A stretch of DNA of 64,000 nt from Gnetum montanum (Eukaryota > Streptophyta > Gnetopsida > Gnetales > Gnetaceae), in assembly GCA_015680685.1 (NCBI GenBank), contig MNCI01015670.1, forward strand, positions 126,486 to 190,485. The letters run 5' to 3'. The notes below the pieces were generated by a model that was not told where the DNA came from, ran no database searches, and saw only the letters and a list, made by a program, of their open reading frames with translations. Each line of letters starts with the position of its first letter. Position 1 is the stretch's first letter. Positions 57,961-64,000 of this stretch are shown here, piece after piece. A program made the position numbers and the translations under genes.

Positions 57961-59525
57961 TGAAACACCATGAAAATTGCGAATCAACCTAGGGAAAAAA
58001 TTCATGATTTAGGTGAAAGTTTGTAGCAAAAATCCAGAAGATAGAATAAGGCAAAGAGCCGCACAACATCAAGTCTCCAATTTTCTTAAAAATTCTAACT
58101 TTGTTTTGTTTTCTCTCTTTATGCCACATTACGCAACGTAGCGTGATGTCGCTCGGCGTAATTCTGCTTAATGTAGCGCAACATTGGAAGGTAGCTTACT
58201 TCGGTGAATATGACAAAGTTTAAGGTCTAAGCAGTGGACTACGACTTTTTGCATATTCCACCAAGTCTTTTGTTCAGGGCTAAATTTACGCTCCATTACG
58301 CAGAGCAGCGTAATGAGCTTCAAAGAAGTCAAAGTCAGAGTCCAAAGGAGCATGGTAGATTGACTTCTTCTTTCTTGTAGACTGGTCGCTTTACGCTTAT
58401 TACGCTACGCAGCATAAACAAGCGTAGCTTGTTGTGAGGTTGACCATTTTACGCTCTATTATGCTTTGCGGCGTAAATAAGCACAAAGCAGCTTGAGTTA
58501 ACTACCTTTATGCTCTATTACACTCTGCCACGCTATGCAACGTAAACAAGTGTCATATAGTATAAAGTCAGCTAAAGCAGTACCAGACATGCACCTGCTA
58601 TCCATACGCAGCAATACGCTTATCAGCGTATCACAGCATAATCATGAGGTAGCTTCAGTAGGAGTGATGCAGCATGACCAGCTTCAACATAAAAATTGTC
58701 AAGTCAACAATGTTTTGAAAGTTCGAGACAGGTGTCATCAAGACCGTGCCTTCCCATGTGATGCTGAACTTATAAATACTCTAGTTGACGGAGAAAAAGA
58801 AGGGGAGAGGGTTTTGGGGGCTTCTTTGGAAGAACAGAAGGCATTGTTTGAGCATTGGCAGCAAGAGTGATCAGTCTTTTGGCCAAAACACTATCCTCTT
58901 CATTGGTGATCATTAGCAACTCTGAGCGAAAATTACCAAAGGTAAAAAAAAGGAGCAGATCAAAGATCGAGAGATCATCTGGTACAATTGGCAATGTTTA
59001 TCGATCAGAAACAGTTGATCGATAGATATCCAGGCTTGACCTTCCTTGCATTCCTCTTTTGGCTTACGAGGTAGATCAAAATTCATTCTGTATTCCCTTT
59101 TGGACATCTTTCTTGTTGTTTTTTGTATGCTTCGCACAAAGATAAGCGAAGTATGCCTTTGGAATGTTATATACAATATATTCAGCTTTCGAGTCAAAAC
59201 ATAGATCTTGGAATTACGCATCTTTTCTAAATCTCATCTTTCCTGTCGCGTTGACGTTGTCGTTATTTCAAGTTCTTTACATTGTTTTCAACTCCTTCTA
59301 TGATTCATTGAATTAATTCGTTTCGGGGAATATATATATAATACATATATTATCGCGATATTTGGAAATTTACTAATTAAGTAAGTCCCTGTCTGATCGA
59401 CGAGACCATTTAGGGCACCTCAGATTTGTTTTTTCTAGCACGGCCCTCGCACAGATCCATGGTTAAGACTGTGTACACGGATCTTCGCTTGGTATTTCCA
59501 ATGACCAACATTTTCTATCGTTACA
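57961..59525 (+). repeat. X2: LTR of the X family joining two distant parts of El-6
   Basis: Begins TGAAACACCA like X1 (minus strand) and ends ATCGTTACA. Near the end, a TTTTCTAGCACGG...CCCTCGCACAG...GTT...GTGTACAC block aligns with X1. The left flank is integrase, the right flank is gag, and the bases outside (AAGGG and ATAGT) are not a duplication. It replaces El-6 protease, RT and RNase H. No open frame in it resembles a known protein. Confidence 0.65.
58118..58778 (+). promoter_or_regulatory. X2 U3: TTACGC/GCGTAA array and TATA box
   Basis: TTACGC, GCGTAA, TACGCT and AGCGTA words recur about twenty times between 58118 and 58640, often as inverted pairs (CATTACGCAGAGCAGCGTAATG near 58292 is one). 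TATAAATA follows at 58771-58778. The word differs completely from that of X1. Confidence 0.6.
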
Positions 59526-61905
59526 ATAGTAGGTTGAGGATTAACAACCCTTGCGGCATTGTGTTGCTTTGGCTGAGTAGGGAGTTCACCTTGCATCGAT
59601 GGAGTAGGTGGTAATGGAGCTATTGGTGGGAGAGATGTGGCCGGATTTGAAGGATGGTACACTTGTGGAATATCGCCCCTAGGAGAGGGAGTCCTATAGT
59701 ACTCGCGGGCTTGGTAGTGATGTTGAGGAGTAACGTGACCAACAGAGTCACGTGGAGAGATTGGATGTTACATGTAATATCCATATGGGTCAGGTTGCCG
59801 ATAAGAATATTGTTGCCTTGGTGGTGCCATTCCCCATGATTGTGGGTTCTTTCACTGTTGATATTGCTCAATCGGTTGTGGTGAAGTTCCACTTGGATAA
59901 TATGTTAAAGGTTGGTGGAATTTCCTTGGGTTACCTTGGGAATAAGGTAACCATCGAGATGTTTGTCGTTTTTTTAAACACAGATTAAGTTCATACACCC
60001 TAAACTTCTGCAGATGTGAGATCATAGGGAAACATACCTTAGGATGGTCGTATTGACATACCTCACATCCACTATCATCATCTATATCTGAGTCCACAAC
60101 CTCTTCAATAATAGCAACTTTACCCTTACCCTTGTTATGTGCATTTCCTGCTTCTCTCTTTTTTCTTTTGTCATGATCACTACCTCGCTCTCTAGACTCC
60201 TCTACTACTTTGAGAACAGTTTGAAACCTACTATCCAAGGAGTCCCACATTTGGTCTACCTTTGCAGATACTTCTGATGTTAACTTTTGGATAGGCAAGG
60301 TTTTCCTATTCACCATCTCTTCGAGTGGTGACTCTTCCTCATCCTCACAAAATCTTACTCCCTTCTTCTGAAGGAAAGGATCTCGATTATATTCTTCTAC
60401 ACTTTCTCTCTCTTTTAGCTCACCTTCTTCCTTAGCAACTTGTTCTAGTAGTCTATCAATTTGATCGAACCTAAGCTTAGATAACCTTCCTTGGGCATAA
60501 GTCCCAAGGATTCTTCTCATTTCATGCCTAAGCCCATCTACGAGATGACATAGCTGATCCCACTGCGAATAACCATGGCTAGGACAATGATGTAATAGTG
60601 CATAATAATGGCCCATGGTAGCATCCAAGGATTCATGACTTCCTTGTTTCCATCCTTGGATTTGCTTTCGCAGGTTAGACACTCGAGAGTATGTTTGGTA
60701 CTTATCGTTGAATAATTCCAACATAGTACTCCACCTACGAATGGATTCCAATTCTAAGGACCGATACCAACTTTCAGCTTCTTTTACTAGTGTCCATGGG
60801 AAAAACTTAAGTTTTTGCCACTCATTTTCTATGTTTTGCAAGGCACATGCATCATGAAATGCTTGTAATTGATTTTGAGGATCAACATTATATCCCCCTT
60901 CAAATTGTGGGATGTTATTCATATCTAACCTCTTGATCCTACTATCTTTTTGGTGCCTTGTTGGAACTCTCATAGCCTCAGTTACGTGTAGCATGCTTCA
61001 AGTAGTGAGTAGGGGTTCATCATGATCATCTCATTCATGGCATCTATGATACCTACGTTTTTCCCTACTCTCCCTTCTTCTATGTTGTGATTCCCTAGAG
61101 TTCCCTCATCCTTTGTCTTGGTTGTTTCGTCTATGACTTCCACTTTGCTTACCCTTATCCTCACGATATTTTTCTCTATGGCTACATCTGGACACTGAAG
61201 GAGAGGGTGAAGGAGACGATGAAGGTGAAGAAGAAGGAGAACTGCCATCATGATGGTGTCTACTACCTTCTCTTCAGTGGTCTCTGCCTCAATTGCGATT
61301 GCAATCAAATGCTAACCTTTTTCATGTGTCCTTGTTCTTTTTTCAGATACTTTGTGTTCGTTGGTATCAGTACCTGGGTTATGGATAGTAGAATAAAAGT
61401 TCTGATACACAACCCCTTGGCCAAAGTCAAGGGAAGGAACATCATTATGTGGGCGACTACCTGAGGGAGGTTCATCACCCTCAATTTTGCTTAAAATGTG
61501 GGGGGCATCCTTGGACCATTTTCCCTTCAAAGAATTATGGTATCTCTCCTATTACAAATCCCTTTGACATTGCACCTCTATGGGATGATAGTCTCTTGAA
61601 TCATAGTCCTACGCAACATATTTTTCATGTAAGTGTTGCATGCCTATTTGTGTGAGAGCACGAAGAAGCATGCTTGGGACTGTACAATCAAGAGGTAACA
61701 CTATGTTACCTTCCAATTCATGCCAACTCAGTTGTTCATATTGATGGAGAATAAAGATGAAGTCGAGTACATATTCATCGGAATGAATATACACCACATG
61801 AAACTATTGAGGGATTGGCGAATCGACATCATGTGTATCTTGCTACCAATTGCTTCTGGTATTAGTCTTAGGCAATGAAGTGCTTTTGTGCGAAGAAGAA
61901 GACAT
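59526..61905 (-). pseudogene. El-6 gag, nearly continuous core
   Basis: Start at 61905 gives MSSS. The N-terminal parts (61797-61609, 61530-61312, 61308-60982) lie in different frames, so shifts are present. The core is open for 380 codons at 60994-59852: QFEGGYNVDPQNQLQAFHDA, AESWYRSLELESIRRWSTML, HLVDGLRHEMRRILGTYAQG, a charged helical region, and the zinc box CEVCQYDHPKVCFP near 60070-60030. A Pro/Gln-rich tail runs into X2. It is the longest gag reading in the window and could still be expressed in part. Gag packages the RNA. Confidence 0.8.
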
Positions 61906-62017
61906 CTTGTCTTGTTCAGTGTGCAATGTACTCTTATATTTTCCTTAACCAACCCTAAGGGTTCATTCTAGTGATGTGAGTGATTTTCTAAGTTCTACTT
62001 AGCGCACAAATAACTAA

Positions 62018-62036
62018 GCCCCAGCAATAGTGCCAA
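62018..62036 (-). other. El-6 primer binding site (tRNA-Asp type)
   Basis: Minus strand TTGGCACTATTGCTGGGGC directly after the 5' LTR. The GCTGGGG end is close to the tRNA-Asp complement. Confidence 0.75.
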
Positions 62037-62847
62037 TGATGAGTGGCAAAGTACCCCTACGCTCAACCATACGAATATGAGTGTTTCACACACAATCCGA
62101 TCGAAATCCAAGGACTGAACCTTTGTGGAACAATAATTGGTTGGTTAATCATTGTCTTCCCAAACTTACTTGTATGTCACGGTTGTATGGTTAAGTAAGC
62201 TTGAGGCATATGATTTTTATAGCTTTTATGTGTTTTATATCCTGTGCTAGTAAGGAGGGGGAGAGAGATAACTAAGTAAATAATCTAATTTAACTACTCA
62301 TTAACTAAGTTCTAACTACTCCTAACACTAGTATCCATTCCCACTTGCCGTACACATCCTAAACCAGTGCAATGTTGCTAGGATTATCAAATGCTAATCA
62401 TCACTGGGTTACCAAGAACTACACGCATGCTCGAAGTGGCCATACTAAGTGTATTTAACTAAAAGAGTTATAGGGTGAGAGAAATAATTAATTAACTAGG
62501 AAAGAATTAAATAATAATTAACACTAATTATTCTATTCTGAATTTTGCAAGGTTTATCATAAAGTTCATCTTTATTGCCATACACAAAGTGTGCTCAAGT
62601 ACACAATGCTCGAATAAAGATCCATTCACTCTATGACTCCTACTACGGGCATGTAGAAATAATTCTAACTCTGGAGGGAAAAATGGTAAGAGTTTGGCTA
62701 AGGGACTAACTGTCTAATGTGAAAACCAAGGGCACTACCTCTTATTTATAAGCAAGGAGATAGGCCCCGATATCGGGTATCTGACATCACATGGTTAGAT
62801 CTGATATCGCGGACGTGATATCGTGGTCCCGATATCACAGTTCACCA
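62037..62847 (-). repeat. El-6 5' LTR
   Basis: Plus-strand ends TGATGAGTGG and GTTCACCA (one change). Matches 54271-55092. Confidence 0.92.
62743..62838 (-). promoter_or_regulatory. El-6 5' LTR U3: GATATCGGG/GATATCGCGG array and TATA box
   Basis: CCGATATCGGG, CTGATATCGCGG, CGTGATATCGTGG and CCGATATCACAG at 62766-62838. TATAAATA on the minus strand at 62750-62743. Same length as in the 3' LTR. Confidence 0.7.
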
Positions 62848-62989
62848 TGTGGGATAACTTTTTAAAGAAATTTCTAACTCTACAATCTTAGCAACTAAGA
62901 ACTTAATGAAACTAAGGGTATGATTAAGGTATTAAATCATTAAGAATACATAGAAAACCTTAGTAATTATAATTTATTAATGATTGAAG

Positions 62990-64000
62990 ATGGCCCCAAG
63001 AAGAGGAGGAGCAAAAGGAGGACCTTCACAAGGAGCAAGCAAAAGACTAAGAGGTCAAGGTAGAGGTCCGAATGGAGGCCAAGAGCCAAAACACGAGGAG
63101 CATGAAGCACAATCATTTAGCATTCATCAAGACACTCCTACTACAGTACAATCAACCCAAGGAGAGGTAGATGAATTGCAAGTTGAAGGACAACATTTCA
63201 CATTTTCACAAGATTTCCTCCAAGAAATTCAAGAAATATCCATCCTTACCACTGTATTTGTGAAAATGAACTTCTGTTCATTCAAGGAATTTGATCCTAA
63301 AGCAGTACGAATGCAACTCCAAGCATCACCGCTATGGCCTATCCTATCACAGAATGGTAAATGGTACCTTGGAGAGACTTACCAGTTTGGTCACAACAAG
63401 GAAGAAGGTACTACTGTTAATATTTGAGGAGTCTCAATGTCATTCTCAATCAAGGAAATTGTAGAAGCTCTAAACATATCCAACAAAGGGGCATGAGCAG
63501 CACATCTATCCACCTGATCTGATCTTGAAATGAAAAAGTTATGGCTAAAACAGGCTAATGACAAAGAAGATAAATGCTATAATGAACTAACTCTAGAGGA
63601 GAGAATATACTTTAAAATTGGCACTTATCATTTATTCTCAACAAAAGGACTCAATTGACTAGTAGCTTATGAAACTAGGCAAAGTGTAATTCTAATGGGA
63701 AAGCATAATGCCAACCTTAGACAACTCTATTTTATGAAAATACAAAAGTGATTTGAAGTAAGAAAGGTAGGGAAGCCAACACTTCCATTCCCTTGCCTTA
63801 TTAGGAAGTTGTGCAAGCGAGCCAGAATCTTGGGATACACCAATGATGTCTCTAGGAGAGCTAAAACTGCTTCATACGCTGAGTTACTCAAACCAACACC
63901 ACCAAGGAAAGACCATGATCAGAAGTAAGAGCAAGAATAGGAGAAAGAGCAACAACAACAAGCAAGGCCTAGTAGCCAATAGCAACAATAGCAGTAACAA
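62990..64000 (+). pseudogene. El-5 3' ORF, N-terminal part (runs off the window)
   Basis: Begins MAPRRGGAKGGPSQG directly after the predicted splice acceptor and is open to 63427, the best preserved 3' ORF start here. The N-terminal basic tract and QSFSIHQDTP are followed by the domain seen in El-1: ASPLWPILSQNGKWYLGETY, HNKEEGTTVNI, then a TGA and FSIKEIVEALNISN. Further stops follow near 63500 and beyond, and a Gln/Glu-rich linker starts near 63925. At least 330 codons are visible. Function unknown, same family as the El-1, El-3 and El-4 3' ORFs. Confidence 0.75.

Larger units (their letters stand above)
54271..62847 (-). mobile_element. El-6: Athila-like element with X2 in place of PR-RT
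   Basis: LTRs at 62037-62847 (5') and 54271-55092 (3'), with flanking TTTGG (54266-54270) and TGTGG (62848-62852) as an imperfect target duplication. Minus-strand order: primer site, gag, X2 LTR, integrase core and C-terminus, internal PPT-like motif, spacer, the segment shared with El-2, PPT and LTR. Protease, RT, RNase H and the 3' ORF are missing. It lies in the predicted intron of El-5 and is the youngest Athila-like insertion in this nest. Confidence 0.9.
54120..62989 (+). other. El-5 predicted leader intron, interrupted by El-6
   Basis: Donor TTAAGG|GTAAGTATG starts at 54120. Acceptor TGATTGAAG ends at 62989, directly before the ATG. Without El-6 and its duplicated target the intron is about 288 bases, the same size as in El-3 and El-4. 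Confidence 0.55.

Noticed and set aside
58535-58870. Plus-strand open frame in X2
   Set aside because: It spans the U3 array and TATA box of an LTR. No protein family is recognised and X1 does not keep it open.
62984-62989. TTG at 62984 as start codon of the El-5 3' ORF
   Set aside because: The ATG at 62990 aligns with the starts in El-1, El-3 and El-4 and follows the predicted splice acceptor directly.

Overview
This window comes from a large, repeat-rich plant nuclear genome, and I find no intact host gene in it. It is almost entirely nested, decayed LTR retrotransposons plus one decayed endogenous caulimovirid (plant pararetrovirus). The only recognisable host-like coding sequence is a leucine-rich-repeat resistance-gene remnant at 16.0-16.6 kb. 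A large-genome seed plant fits, possibly a gymnosperm, but no marker gene fixes the lineage.

Layout. (1) 1-16.0 kb: a caulimovirid polyprotein on the minus strand (movement protein, coat protein with zinc knuckle, protease, RT, RNase H in translation order) is split inside RNase H by El-1, a plus-strand Athila-like Ty3/gypsy element (102-10497). El-1 carries a solo LTR of another family, X1 (3104-4816, target duplication AATTT). (2) 16.0-29.9 kb: the LRR remnant, two unrecognised coding-like stretches, a minus-strand Copia remnant (gag start, primer site, very long LTR) split by the Athila-like El-2 (20157-27225, target duplication ATTGG), then AT-rich tandem repeats. (3) 29.9-64 kb is one nest. 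The oldest element, El-3 (minus; 29880-35114, 47828-51074, then out of the window), was entered by El-4 (plus, 35115-47827) in its pol-to-3'ORF spacer and by El-5 (plus, 51075-54270, resuming 62848-64000) just before RT. El-5 was entered by El-6 (minus, 54271-62847) inside a predicted intron. El-6 holds a second X-family LTR, X2 (57961-59525), where its protease and RT should be.

The Athila-like copies share these parts: LTRs of about 0.8 kb ending TGATGAGT...ACTCATCA, a primer site complementary to tRNA-Asp, gag beginning MSSS in the copies that keep the start, PR-RT-RH-IN with the Athila-type FMDDFS box, a PPT-like motif just after pol, a spacer of 1-2 kb, an internal promoter-like block, a predicted intron of about 240-290 bp ending exactly at an ATG, a 3' ORF of about 940 codons with long heptad-rich stretches, a PPT and the 3' LTR. 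No copy is intact. El-4 is the most complete. El-1 and El-5 lost pol. El-2 and El-6 lost the 3' ORF.

The most interesting signal is regulatory. Each copy has a short array of palindromic words just upstream of the TATA box in its LTR U3. A second array of the same words sits upstream of a TATA-like sequence before the 3' ORF. The words differ between copies (GATATCG in El-1, AGGCC/GTTGATG in El-4, CCAATAT in El-5) but match between the two places within a copy. Two unrelated LTR families here, the Copia remnant (CATCTAGATG) and the X LTRs (TTACGC/GCGTAA and CAGCATGAC), carry the same kind of U3 array with other words. This suggests a fast-evolving cis-regulatory system that is homogenised within each element and recurs across lineages. 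All of this was read by eye from the sequence, and no alignment or database search was run.
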